Shown: one piece after another, positions 47,648-59,303 of the stretch
Numbering within the stretch: the first letter of the stretch is position 1
Layout: each line of letters starts with the position of its first letter
Assembly: GCA_903813345.2 (NCBI GenBank)
Contig: CAIIXF020000003.1
Span: 9,876,218-9,940,217 of the forward strand
DNA: 64,000 nt
Direction: 5' to 3'
Origin: Owenia fusiformis
Lineage: Eukaryota; Annelida; Polychaeta; Sabellida; Oweniidae
Program-made: the position numbers and the translations under genes
Notes under the pieces: model-generated
Database searches by the model: none
Told to the model about the DNA's origin: nothing
Seen by the model: the letters and a program-made list of their open reading frames with translations, nothing else

Positions 47648-49530
47648 TTAAGAGGCGTTTTTCTTTGCCAATTCAAGAAACTCAAGTTTTTGGAAGTCAA
47701 ATAGATTCCCCATGTCTCTGAGTATGATGTAGTAAGCCACATTACGCTGAGCTTCGTTACCAAGGAGATCAATTATTGAATCTCTAATGCGACCCTCGTG
47801 ATTGAAATTGAAATCGTGGTTGACTCCGGTTGCAATCATTGTATGGTGAACGTTACAGAATACTCCACCATAAAAATATTTCTGTTCAAATTCTTTCATT
47901 TCATTGAGGAGGGACGCAGAGGTTTGTCCAATGAAGACGTCTTCCTCCTCCTCAATCATGTGTTTCAAGAAAACACTGACCTCGGCAAGTTCCTTTCTCG
48001 CTCTTCTTAATGAATCTTCATTCTGGAAAAGACAAAAATATATCCTCTAATAATTGTTTGATATTTTTTAATATGGTATGAGCGCTTTTAAAAAAAGATT
48101 GCTATATCCATATATAGATGTCACTAAGTCCTTATATGTAGCATTGACTATTGAACCAGTCTTCAGAATAGTGATCTGAATTAAATAATATTTGATTTAT
48201 TTGATTTGCAAATTGTAGTGTTGATAGACAAACAATTTGACACTCTGTATGATCATGATGTGAAGTGCATGGTAATCTCATATATTGAATGATTAAACAT
48301 ATTACTTACATGTGCCGTTTCCTTAGCTTTACTCAATGCTTCGCTGGTTGGCATATGGCTCAATTTAAGAGTTTTAATTTGCTCTATTTTACTTGTTGTA
48401 ATACGTCCTTTTAATACCTGAAATATAAATTTGGTTTGAAGAATATCATGTTAGCTTATCTTACGAATATGATAGTATGTCCCCCAAGATTATGAGCATG
48501 CAATATGTTATCCAAGAGATTTTTAAGATTATTTTATCCAGAGTTGAAAGAATGCCCAAACGATTATGAGAGTAATTAGTTGCTCAACAAGAGATAATGT
48601 TTGGTAGTTAGTTGGTTGTTAAAGTACAAAACAACTGTTAAGGGAATCATGATATTATATAACTTTGATCCTCTGCAGATAAAAAAGGCATATAAAATTA
48701 AACATACACCCACTAGGGTGTCATTATCACTTATATGTATATATGTTTATATGATTTTAATAAATAAAAAAAAACAAAAAAAACTTACAAGTAAATTTTG
48801 AATATCTTCAATACTTCGCTTGGCTCGAATTGCTGAATCCGAAACTTCTTTATAGTGAGTCGAATGCGTTCCGTCACCAGAAGTAACAGAAGCCCAGACA
48901 GCAGGCGTTGCGTCGCCGATGGACGAACCGTCCCCACAAGGGTTCTGCCAGGTAGGTGCGGTACCTACAACGGGCGCAGAGTTCACTTGGGCAGATAATA
49001 AAGTCATCAAGGTAATTACAGCCATCGTCGTTTCTGAAATAAGTAGATACGTATACATAGCATAATTAAATAATATAGATAATCTAATTAGGCCAGGTGT
49101 AAGCGATGGGTTAATGTATTTTTCCTGAATTCCCTTCTCAAATGATTATTTATGTGTAAATGGTTTTCAATGGGAGTAATGACTGCCATCTATGTTATGT
49201 ATTCAAAGTAATGTTTGTAGAATCATTGTCAGTTAAACAAAGTTTTTGAAAAAAAGAAAAATAAGCCATTCTATGCTGCACATTCTGTGAAAATTCCATT
49301 CGTACATTTTGAAAAAAAGAAATTAGAGAGATATTATGAGAACTTTATGATAACCCTTCGTACGTTGGTCAGTAATTAGAAACATAAATTTGCATCGAGC
49401 CGTCAACAAAGTAGCATTACTTAAGTCAAAATATTTAGAATTTAGAAACGACTGTTATCTGATACAAACAGAATGTCATTTTGACTTTATTAAACTATAG
49501 AATGACCTACTTACCTAGTGCCAATGCCAT
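47648..49530 (-). CDS. Small secreted all-helical protein, cytokine-like
   Basis: I do not recognise a named family. Four coding exons: 49530-49515, 49033-48789, 48417-48310 and 48022-47648 give 247 residues with phases 1, 0, 0. The start has A at -3 and G at +4. A signal peptide is predicted at about 1-25 (MAVITLMTLLSAQVNSA). The mature chain has a loop with one Cys (NPCGDG) and then four long predicted amphipathic helices, roughly HYKEVSDSAIRAKRSIEDIQNLL, SEALSKAKETAHNEDSLRRA onward, SASLLNEMKEFEQKYFYGGV onward (with the second Cys), and GRIRDSIIDLLGNEAQ to the end. A 16-nt first coding exon ending in phase 1, then phase 0 introns, is the usual pattern of class I helical cytokine genes (EPO, LIF, IL-6). 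The gene model is solid; cytokine identity is inference. Confidence 0.72.
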
Positions 49531-49575
49531 ATTGTTCTCACGATGTTTGTTCTAATATATAGATTGTATGTTTAG

Positions 49576-49581
49576 TTTATA
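49576..49581 (-). promoter_or_regulatory. Possible TATA box of the helical-protein gene
   Basis: TATAAA on the minus strand, 46 bases upstream of the ATG at 49530. A start site about 30 bases downstream would give a 5' UTR of roughly 20 bases. Such words are common in AT-rich DNA. Confidence 0.3.
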
Positions 49582-49599
49582 TGCCGGACTCAAAATACA

Positions 49600-50849
49600 A
49601 GTCGTGTAAATATAATCTATTAAGTCGTTTTCCCGTATCTGTAATCTGTATGATGCACTTTAATTTTTTTGCTATTGTGCAAGTCGTCTTGTTTCGTCTG
49701 TTATTGACATAGACGAATCAAACAACACTTATATAGTCTACAAACCATTACGAATCTTGGGAAATATTGCACAGGTTGTCCCGGTCAGTAATGAGTCATT
49801 CGACCAAAAAACAAATAAAACTCCGACAGTTCCCAGAATTCGATATATGAGAACGATAACTGTAATGAGCTGGATATATTACACGCCGGGTATTTAATTA
49901 ATGATGATTTCCTTCTAGTATTTTTATTTCCATGTTATTGGGTTTACTTCCTCATCGTTGTAGAAGTATTGTTAAGAAAAAATAACAGTAGATGACATGT
50001 AAATCTAGGCTACAGCTAATTTTAGAATTGTTTGACTTTATATTCATAAAAACATTGGTCATATTGTAAACAATATATTACTTTTATCGTGTTAAAAGCT
50101 AACATTTAGAAGGGAAAGCATTTTAGAATGAAAATTATCATGTATACATAATTTAGAGACCTAGGGGGGGGGGGGGGGGGGCGTTACTCTTGAAATAACC
50201 TTATATGAAAGATTACTATTTTAACCGTCTTTAATATAAATGTCTGAATATCTCTTGTAATGCCTGGTTAAACAATGTCTATTAGCACGTAAATTTATGT
50301 TAGACTCGATGAGGAAAGGGAAGCAAAGGAAGTGTCTTATGCTCTAGCTTTTATTGCAACTTCCTCCCAACATAACACTATGTACAGGGTAGACCAAAAG
50401 TATGTTTTAACAAAACAAATATAAATATTTGTATGATTAAATTTAACACCACTTGTAATACTTACAATTCAAATGAATCTGATATTGGATGGTCTAACAA
50501 ATTGCCTTCTATTCATTTATCTTTACTAATTGCGTGTTGTGACGATAATTTATTTTTCAGGAAGATATCTTGGAGAATAGTTGACTCTCTTATTATATTT
50601 CTGCATTTATCATGTATTATAGATAGCAGAATAATCATATAGTCAGTACTAACGACAAATTATTTTTTATAAGAAATATTCAATTTTTAATCTTTGAATT
50701 AATCGTTTTGCACAGTTAATATTTGGAAAATGTACATTAAAAGAAACAGATGGAATAAGTTTCTGGTTATAAGATATTTTATTAATTATTATGTATCACA
50801 AGAAATATTCGGCAAAGCTCACGACAAACTAGACATAAGTGATAAATAA
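49600..50849. other. Upstream region with an 18-G run
   Basis: Holds a run of 18 G at 50164-50181. A TACAGGGTAGACCAAAAGTA sequence near 50383 looks like a lone mariner-type end. TTCCCAGAA at 49830-49838 fits the TTCNNNGAA STAT consensus about 300 bases upstream of the helical-protein start, though such a match can arise by chance. Confidence 0.4.
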
Positions 50850-51275
50850 AGTAAAAACAACGAATAGATAAAAAAGGGAATCAAACAGGATTCAAACCTT
50901 CTTCCCACTACTAGGACAGATGTTCACTTTTAAAATTTGATTGTGAACTGACAATTCACTCATATTAGTAAGTAATACAACGATCTGATAAAAAGACGGG
51001 AATTAAACAGGATCCAAACCTTCTTCCCAATACTACGACAGATGTTGACTTTTAAACTCTGATTGTGAACTGACAATTCACTCATATCAGTAAGTAATAC
51101 AACGATCTGATAAAAAGACGAGAATCAAACAGGATCCAAACCTTTTTCCCACTACTAGGATAGATGTTCAGTTTAAAACTTTGACTGTGAACTGACAATT
51201 CACTCATATCAGTAAGTAAAAACAACGATCTGATAAAAAGACGGGAATCAAACGGGATCCAAACCTTCTTTAATT
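50850..51275 (+). repeat. 121-bp tandem repeat, about 3.4 units
   Basis: Units begin at about 50867, 50987, 51109 and 51232 with gataaaaagacgggaatcaa and share the phrase gaactgacaattcactcata. Unit lengths are 120-123. No coding meaning. A run of 14 C follows at 51374-51387. Confidence 0.85.
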
Positions 51276-51695
51276 TTTTAAAATTAAAGATTAAAATTTT
51301 GAAGAAAATGGGCCTCAAAATCTCAGTATTTTTTCCGCGCAAGAGCAGAAGAAATGACGAATGACGCAATTTGCCCCCCCCCCCCCCTGTTGGTTCTCAG
51401 ATCCGCCCCTGATGTGTATACTAATTCATAAATAACTTCAATGGCTTTGGACATGATAAGTTTCAGAGCGGGGTTTCAGAGGCAGAGAGGGGCTTTCTTG
51501 GAAAAAAAATCAATTATGTTTGAATATTTCACTGTTCCACTGTAAATCTCTGACGTTCAATTCATAGAAAACAAGTCACCACATTTTGAAGATCATATTA
51601 CTAATTACTTTGCACTAATTTCATTGGTTTAGACTAGGCTGTGAACGATTTCGGAAGTTAATTTAATTTTGTTCCATCTAAGTTCAATGTTTGAT

Positions 51696-52060
51696 AGAAA
51701 ACTGAATAAATCTAGTTTGAGGGAGGGGGTCAAAGCTATTTCAGTTTGCTATCCGACAAATTTCAACAAAATTATTTTTTTGCAATTTCTACTCAAAATG
51801 CCTTGGAATGGTTTACAAATAAAAACTTTATCAAATGCCTTCTTCACCAAGATGCATGCAACGTGGAATATTATGCCTATTGTTGTTGGCACATGTTTTA
51901 AGAATTATAGTTATAGTACTGCCCCCATGATTCCAGATTTCACAAATGACAGAGTCCCAGTCGCTAAAATATGTAAAAAGTCCGGGAACAACTTTCATTG
52001 TATTTAGTTTTGAGGGGGAGGGGGGTTCAACTCAAAACTAGATTTATTTAGTTTCCTATC
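51696..52060. repeat. Weak inverted repeat, possible MITE
   Basis: About 25 bases around aataaatctagtttgag (near 51703) pair with ctcaaaactagatttatt (near 52031). Between them is a 112-codon open frame without domains, which I do not call a gene. No target duplication was found. Confidence 0.35.
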
Positions 52061-52721
52061 AGACATTGATGCCTCCCCTAACTGTCTTTATTTGTGAATT
52101 TGTATGAAATGCCAAATGGCAAATGACGATTGAAATTAATACATTCTGTTTATTGCAAAGCAAAACATGGAAACAAGTTTAAAAAGTTTGCTTTTTCCTT
52201 GTAGCCTTAACTAATAAGACCACACTAAACCTTAAAGAAATTAGATAGGTCGAGCGTAGAGTTGTTTTCAAGAACTATGTCTTTTTGCATTATCTCGTCA
52301 CACCTGGTAGAACACCGAGCTTCCGTCAGCCGGCAGTTGATTTCGCGAATCCGATCTTTGTTTGGTCTATGACAAATGATATGCAATTGCAATACCAGAA
52401 CAAAATATCATCACTTTTTGGTGTCGACATTAGATTTCAGAACTAATGTGGTTGATTATAATCGGGAATGTCAAGGGGCTTGAAATTTTAGAAAATAAGT
52501 ACACATTTTCGTGGAAAGAATATGTACATTTTCATAAACAAACATCACTTTTAATTTGATTTGAATGACAACAGTTTTATGTAAAATAAATCGAAATCAA
52601 AAACAAAAATCTTTACGCATAACAAGTAAAACAAAAGTACATGAATGCACTGAGTGATCGGTCATTGCCACTTTTAAATATGTGTAGCCAGTATACACTC
52701 TCCTTTCATATTAGATTTCAT

Positions 52722-53042
52722 TTATTTTAGAATTGGTTTGAATTTTGTGACGTTGATAATTATTTTAGAATGCGTAGAGTACGTATATGATATAATTCGG
52801 GATCCGGATCGGTGGTGTTCACACAGTTTTGGTGATGGGTTTCCAGTCCGGATTGCTACATCGTCAATATTTTTGTTAATACATTGTGAAACTGAGAATA
52901 AACAATCGGAAATGATCATATGAAAAAGAGATTGATTATCATCTAAATTCCCAAAGCTGACATATCGATCAAAATCGTTCATCTTAGGTATTGAAATAGA
53001 TATGTTCGCTAAAATCACCAGAATCAGGCACTTAATATGTTT
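52722..53042 (-). CDS. Possible exon of an unknown secreted protein
   Basis: An open frame follows a plausible acceptor at 53043-53045 (cag on the minus strand, after a T-rich tract). It starts with a hydrophobic stretch like a signal peptide core (CLILVILANISISI), then has three Cys and a C-terminal half that faintly recalls a CUB domain. No Met begins the stretch, so a small upstream exon would be needed; I could not place it. It may be chance or a relic. Confidence 0.25.
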   Translation of the reverse strand, partial: KHIKCLILVILANISISIPKMNDFDRYVSFGNLDDNQSLFHMIISDCLFSVSQCINKNIDDVAIRTGNPSPKLCEHHRSGSRIISYTYSTHSKIIINVTKFKPILK

Positions 53043-55069
53043 CTGCCAGAATTGCAAAATAAGGAAAAATCAAAATAAAAACTCACAAAAGTTTATTCGG
53101 AAGTGCTCATTGACGTTTACATTTAACTTTCAATGTTGTTGTAACAACGTTGTGCAATATCCTCTAATTTAATACTTTTTTTACAACTTGTGTCAGTCTG
53201 ACCCACAATAAGGGAAACATAGACATAAAGACTACATGCTAGCTGTCAGTTGTCGGTATTGTTTATATGACATCCTACGACAAACGTCCTTCTTCAATAT
53301 GTTTCTATTTGTTTATTGAAATCACTTGACGCCACTTAAATAAAAAAAACAGTTTTAAAGTACACGACTGTACATGGTACTATAATGACCGTGATTTGAA
53401 AAGTTAAAACAGTGTAACTTGTCTATGGTGGCCCGCTTGGTTTGGCTCGCGATCGATTGGTTATTTCTGGATTGAAAAACATCGATACGACCGCCGTCAA
53501 GGTGAATGAATAATCCAAGTCCAAATGGTTTGACAATCCTGATGAAAGCGACTTATTTGACAGGATAAAAATGTGAGTTTCATAAAACTAATTGTAGTCA
53601 ATATACCTATAAGACGATAGAATGATTTCCTAAATAAAGACGGTAGCGCAGGTACCTCTTACACAATAGGTCCCGGATTCGATCCCCGGTTCAGGCAAGA
53701 CTAAATTTGCTTGTTTGCGTGAAGTACTTCAGGGTGTTTGACTGAGTGGTCCGCAACTCGTACAAAAGGCTGTGGTGTGTCTATTAGTATAGTAGGAACA
53801 AGGGGTTCCCATGCACCCATAAGGTGTGAATAAGTTACATACATTTTTGTAATTCTTAGGGTGTATATTTAATGAATTCATTTGTTAACATTGCCAACTA
53901 ATGTCCCATAGTACTTTTATGGCGGCATTCAGTTACCATGGTTACGCATCTTTAGACATCTTACCTTGGTATCTAAAATCATTTGTAGCTCTGTCATTAT
54001 TTGGTCTATAGAAATGATATTGGTACCAAATTAAACCTCGTTAAATTTCCAATAAATTTCTGTTATTCAATTATGCAAATTATCTAATTTGCATAAATTA
54101 TGACGTCATCAATCTATTTTTGGTTCAGAATTTCCAACTATAGCAACGAATCTATTAGAACTGAGGCCGTTTGGCAAAATTTCTGAAAGGTTTTGTCCTT
54201 TATTCTATTAGTAGAAGGTGTAAGCAACATAAAAGTGAAAACAGATCCAAAATTGAATCAGTATTACGAAAGTTATGTAACTTTCGAGGCAGCTATCGTG
54301 AATGTCATTATTTGACAATAATACACATTACGTCTTACCTTGGGAGTCTTGAATCAATGTAGCTTCGCCATTATTTGGTCTATAGAGATGATATTGGTAT
54401 CTGATTAAACCTTACTAAATTTACTATATGGTTACAATATTAAGTTATGCAAATTAGCTTATTTGCATTAATTGTGACGTCATCAATCCATTTTTGGTTC
54501 AGAATATCCTAGTATAGCAACATATCTATTAGAACTGAGGCTGTATGACAGAATGTGTATAGTTTTGTCCCTTATTTGATGAGTGGAAGATATAAGCAAC
54601 ATTAAAGAGACAACAAATCTTCAAAATTGGATCAGAATTAACAAAATTATCCAGCTTTGGAGGCAGCTACTGTGAACGTCATTGTTTGACAATTATAAAA
54701 AGAATATTAAATTAACAAAAAAAGTAACAACCATAGTTGTTTCAATCTTATTGAGTAAAAATGTGCATGTATTGAACTGAACTAATAAGTATGTGGAAAG
54801 GTTACATGTAGTTTGACTATCATTCAGAGGGGTCAAAACGGTTATCTCGACCCTGTATATTAAAGATCCAATCTTATAATTTACCATGCACTTTCAATGA
54901 TTCATATAAATAGTATACCTATAGTCTGTTTTTCATCATATTCTTCATATTCTTGATTCTTAAAGCATCTGAAGTATATAGCATGATTAGAAGTGAAGAT
55001 GATTCATCATATGGTTTATGTAATATTTCTAAAATTTCAGATGCTATGGTAACATCACTTGATAATGAG

Positions 55070-55596
55070 GTTTTTACTAGGGGTGGGACGGATAACCAAA
55101 ATACCTCAAATCCACGGTTCATAGCTTTAGGATCGGTTTTCGGATCATGGCCCTACTTTCGGATCAGCTTTTCGGATCGTTTTCGGATTAATATTTCATT
55201 GGTCAAGTATCAATAAAACAGTTAAAAACACTGTTTTACAGCAACAGTTTTGATATTCCTAGTCCCTACCTTGTCTGTCTTGTCTGCTGCTAGCTCACTC
55301 GTTTACTAGATTCGTTTTGTATCCGCGTATTCGTATCCCTCGGTAATCAATCATGTGGTCCCTGGTACTATATTCTTTAGTCGTGTATTCTAAATAATAT
55401 GTATTGTTCATGAAATACTATAACATAAAATTCCATCTATAAAATATTGTTATAACGTCAGAGACAAAGCAGCTAATCATGTCAATCAATACAAATCCTT
55501 AAAATGAATGAACCGAACCGAAAAAACTGAACCGACGGCTGATGATCCGAAAAACCGAACCGAACCGAAATGAACCGTCCCATCCCTAGTTTTTAC
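55070..55596. mobile_element. hAT-type MITE inserted in the left arm
   Basis: Element 55078-55588 (511 bases), ends taggggtgggacgg and its near-complement, flanked by GTTTTTAC at 55070-55077 and 55589-55596. The right arm has a single uninterrupted copy of this site (complement at 57428-57435), which proves the boundaries. The inside is rich in CGGATC and AACCGA words; no ORF. Confidence 0.92.
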
Positions 55597-55770
55597 ATTT
55601 CACGTTCTTAATGAGTTAAAAGGAAGTTATCCTCCCTTTGCTTTAGAGATAAAAAGTTGCATGAATTTGTTTAGAAAAATTATAACTTAATTAATTTAAC
55701 CCCCCCCCCCTGACAGCCCCCATATTTGAAGATTTTGGTGAAACCTGGCAAAATACATTAATAATTAGGT

Positions 55771-57255
55771 TCCAGAAGCCCCCAGAAGCTATATGATAGC
55801 CCCCAGTGGCCCCAAGAATCTATACAGGGGCCCCAAGTGGCCCCCAGAAGCTATACTGTGCTCCCCAGAAGCTATATGTTGGCCCCCAGAAGCTGAATAG
55901 TGGCCCCCAGGAGCTATACGGTGGCTCCCAGAAGCTATACAGGAAACCCTGTGGCCCCAGGAGCTGTACGGTGGCGCCCAGAAGCTATACAGGGGCCCCC
56001 AGTGGCCCCAAAAAGCTATACGGTGGCCCCCACAAGCTATACGGGGGCCCCCACAAGCTATACTATGGCCCCCAGAAGCTATACAAGGGCCCCCAGAAAC
56101 TATACTATGGTCTCCAGAAGCTATATGGTGGCCCCCAGTGGCCCTCGGAAGCTATATGATGGCCCCCAGAAGCTAATTAGTGGCCCCCAGGAGCTATACG
56201 GTGGCTCCCAGAAGCTATACAGGGGACCCCAGTGGCCCCAAGAAGCTAAACGATGGCCCCCAGAAGCTATACAAGAGCCCCAAAAAGCTACATGATGGCC
56301 CCCAGAATCTATATGATGGCTCCCAGAAGATGTGAAGGGCCCCCAGTAGCCCCTAGAAGCTATACGGTGGCCCCCAGTGGCCCTCATGGGCTATATGATT
56401 GCCCCCAGAAGCTAAATAGTGACCCTCAGGAGCTATATGGTGGTTCCCAGAAGCTACAAAATGGCCCCCAGAAGCTACAAAATGGCCCCCAGAATCTATA
56501 TGGGGCCCCCGATGGCTCCCAGAAGCTATAAAGGGCCCCCTAGGAGCCCCTAGAAGCTATACGGTGGCCCCCAGTGGCCCCGAAAGCTATATAGTGGCCC
56601 CCAGAAGCTATACAGGGGCCCACAGTGGCTCCCAGAAGCTATATGTTGGCCCCCAGAAGCTATGCAAGGGCCTGCAGAAACTGTACTGTAGCCCCCAGAA
56701 GCTATACAGGAGCCCCCAGTGGCTCCCAGAAGCTATATGATGGCCCCCAGAAGCTATGCAAGGGCCCGCAGAAACTATACGGTAGCCCCCATAAGCTATA
56801 CGATGGCCTCCAGAAGCTATACAGTGTCCCCCAATGGGCCACCATATAGCTTTGGGGGCCACCATATAGCTTCTAGGGGCTACTGGGGGCCCTGTATAGC
56901 TTCTGGGAGCCATTGGGGGCCATCATATAGATTCTTGGGGCCACCATGTAGCTTCTGGGGGCTGCTGTATAGCTTCTGGGGGCCATCGTATAGCTTCTTG
57001 GGGCCACTGGGGTTCCCTGTATAGCTTCTGGGTGCCAACGTGTAGCTCCTGGGGGCCACTAATTAGCTTCTGGGGGCCATCATATAGCTTCTGAGGGCCA
57101 CTGGGGGCCACCATATAGCTTCTGGAGACCACAGTATAGTTTCTGTGGGCCCTTGTATAGCTTCTGGGGGCCATCGTATACCTTCTGGGGGCCACTTGGG
57201 GCCCCTGTATAGATTCTTGGGGCCACTGGGGGCCATCATATAGCTTCTGGGGGCT
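55771..57255. repeat. GC-rich tandem repeat with central inversion
   Basis: About 20-30-base units of the type gcccccagaagctatac run on the left and flip to ggccaccatatagcttctgg after about 56845. The left block is about 1.07 kb and the right about 0.41 kb, so the centre is asymmetric. Open frames across it (Gly/Pro/Tyr/Ser repeats in all frames) are by-products. Confidence 0.88.
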
Positions 57256-59303
57256 TCTGGAACATAATAATTAATGTATTTTGCCAGGTTTCACCAAAAT
57301 CTTCAAATATGGGGGCTGTCAGGAGGGGGTTAAATTAAGTTATAATTTTTTTAAACAAATTCATGTGACTATTTTCTCTAAAGCAAAGGGAGAATAACTT
57401 TCTTTTAACTCATTAAGAACGTGAAATGTAAAAACCTCATTATCAAGTGATGTTACCATAGCATCTGAAATGTTAAAAATATTACATAAACCATATGATG
57501 TATCATCTTCACTTCTAATCATGCTTTATACTTCAGATGCTTTAAGAATCGAGAATATGAAGAATATGATGAAAATCAGACTATATGTATACTATTTATA
57601 TGAATCATTGAAAGTGTATGGTAAATTATAAAATTGGATCTTTAATATACAGGGTCGAGATAACCGTTTTGACCCCTCTGAATGATAGTCAAACTACATG
57701 TAACCTTTCCACATACTTATTAGTTCAGTTCAATACATGCACATTTTTACTCAATAAGATTGAAACAACTATGGTTGTTACTTTTTTTGTTAATTTAATA
57801 TTCTTTTCATAATTGTCAAACAATGACGTTCACAGTAGCTGCCTCCAAAGATGGATAATTTTGTTAATTCTGATCCGATTTTGAAGATTTGTTGTCTCTT
57901 TAATGTTGCTTATATATTCCACTCATCAAATAAGGGACAAAACTATGCACACATTCTGTCATAAGGCCTCAGTTCTAATAGATATGTTACTATACTAGGA
58001 TATTCTGAACCAAAAATGGATTGATGACGTCACAATTAATGCAAATTAGCTAATTTGCATAACTTAATATTGTAACCATATAGTAAATTTAATAAGATTT
58101 AATCAGATACCAATATCATCTCTATAGACCAAATAATGGCGAAGCTACATTGATTCAAGACTCCCAAGGTAAGACGTAATATGTATTATTGTCAAATAAT
58201 GACATTCACGATAGCTGCCTCGAAAGTTACATAACTTTCGTAATACTGATTCAATTTTGAATCTGTTTTCACTTTTATGTTGCTTATACCTTGTACTAAT
58301 AGAAAAAAGGACAAAACCTTTCAGAAATTTTGCCATACGGCCTCAGTTCTAATAGATACATTGCTATAGTTGGAAATTATGAACCAAAAATAGATTGATG
58401 ACGTCATAATTTATGCAAATTAGATAATTTGCATAATTGAATATCAGAAATTTATTGGAATTTTAACGAGGTTCAATTTGGTACCAATATCATTTCTATA
58501 GACCAAATAATGACAGAGCTACAAATGATTTAAGATACCAAGGTGAGATGTCTAAAGATGCGTAACCATGGTAACTGAATGCCGCCATAAAAGTACTATG
58601 GGACATTAGTTGGCAATGTTAACAAATGAATTCATTAAATAGACACCCTAGGGATTACAAAAATGTATGTAACTTATTCACACCTTATGGGTGCATGGGA
58701 ACCCCTTGTTCCTACTATACTATATGTATAAGTGCACATAAAAGAACACAGGGCTCCTTCAAGGAGGGGTTTCTGGGTCTATCTTCCATGTTAATTACGT
58801 AAATTACGACCGTATATATACGGGACATACCCAAGAGGTATTGCTCATCTTCATTGGTGGTAAACAAAAAAAATACAATACAATAAGACGATAGAATGAT
58901 TTCCTAAATAAAGAGGCCAGGTTAAATCAACTTGAATCAACATAGATTGTTAAGCTCATTATTGTTAAAGCGATAACAGTCAGTTCGGGTCACATGTTAT
59001 AAATAATCACAATTTCTTGTACACGAAATTGAACAGCACGACACTGCAGCTATATCAAGAGCACATATATTGACCCCAACAGTAGGGTTTTGCCAGTAGG
59101 GTTTTGCTATATCCAGTTAGTACTGAACTACAACCATATTGACGAAACAGCTATAATCACGTAAGTTATTAGTAGGCTTTCTGATCGACGGTCTATAGGG
59201 TCTTTAGATTATGAACATTCATGTATCAAGCATTTGGGCCTACTAGCCAAATTTATGCAGAAAACTCGTAATATATGAAATAAGAGTCAATAATAGTGTT
59301 TAT

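Larger units (their letters stand above)
53782..58725. mobile_element. 4.9-kb palindromic (foldback-like) element
   Basis: Ends tagtatagtaggaacaagg (53785) and its complement (to 58722). The left unique arm, 53785-55770 without its 519-base secondary insertion, and the right arm 57256-58722 are both 1467 bases long and are inverted copies. Between them lies a GC-rich tandem repeat that itself inverts. It is flanked by TAT at 53782-53784 and 58723-58725; a TA duplication with ends starting gtatag would also fit. Each arm contains two diverged direct subrepeats (374-base offset, starting at 53961 and 54335). ORFs of 63-64 codons occur in mirror pairs only because the arms match. No transposase is seen. 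Confidence 0.8.
53610..58914 (+). mobile_element. tRNA-derived SINE interrupted by a palindromic element
   Basis: A perfect 31-base direct repeat at 53610-53640 and 58884-58914 marks the target duplication. The SINE head (53641-53784) has a tRNA-like A box (tagcgcaggta) and B box (ggattcgatcc). Its body resumes at 58726 and ends in an A-rich tail (caaaaaaaatacaataca) just before the right duplication. Together the two parts make about 300 bases. The middle, 53785-58722, is a later insertion. Confidence 0.8.

Noticed and set aside
51669-52007. 112-codon open frame
   Set aside because: No domain, signal or splice support, and it lies within a weak inverted repeat.
53641-53710. tRNA gene
   Set aside because: A and B box-like words are present, but no full cloverleaf fits. 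It sits at the head of a SINE with a tail and target duplication.
55806-57195. Several overlapping Gly/Pro/Tyr/Ser-rich frames
   Set aside because: They arise from a GC-rich tandem repeat open in many frames on both strands, without start context or domain.
54171-58336. Conserved 63-64-codon ORFs in both palindrome arms
   Set aside because: They match only because the arms are inverted copies. They lack domains.
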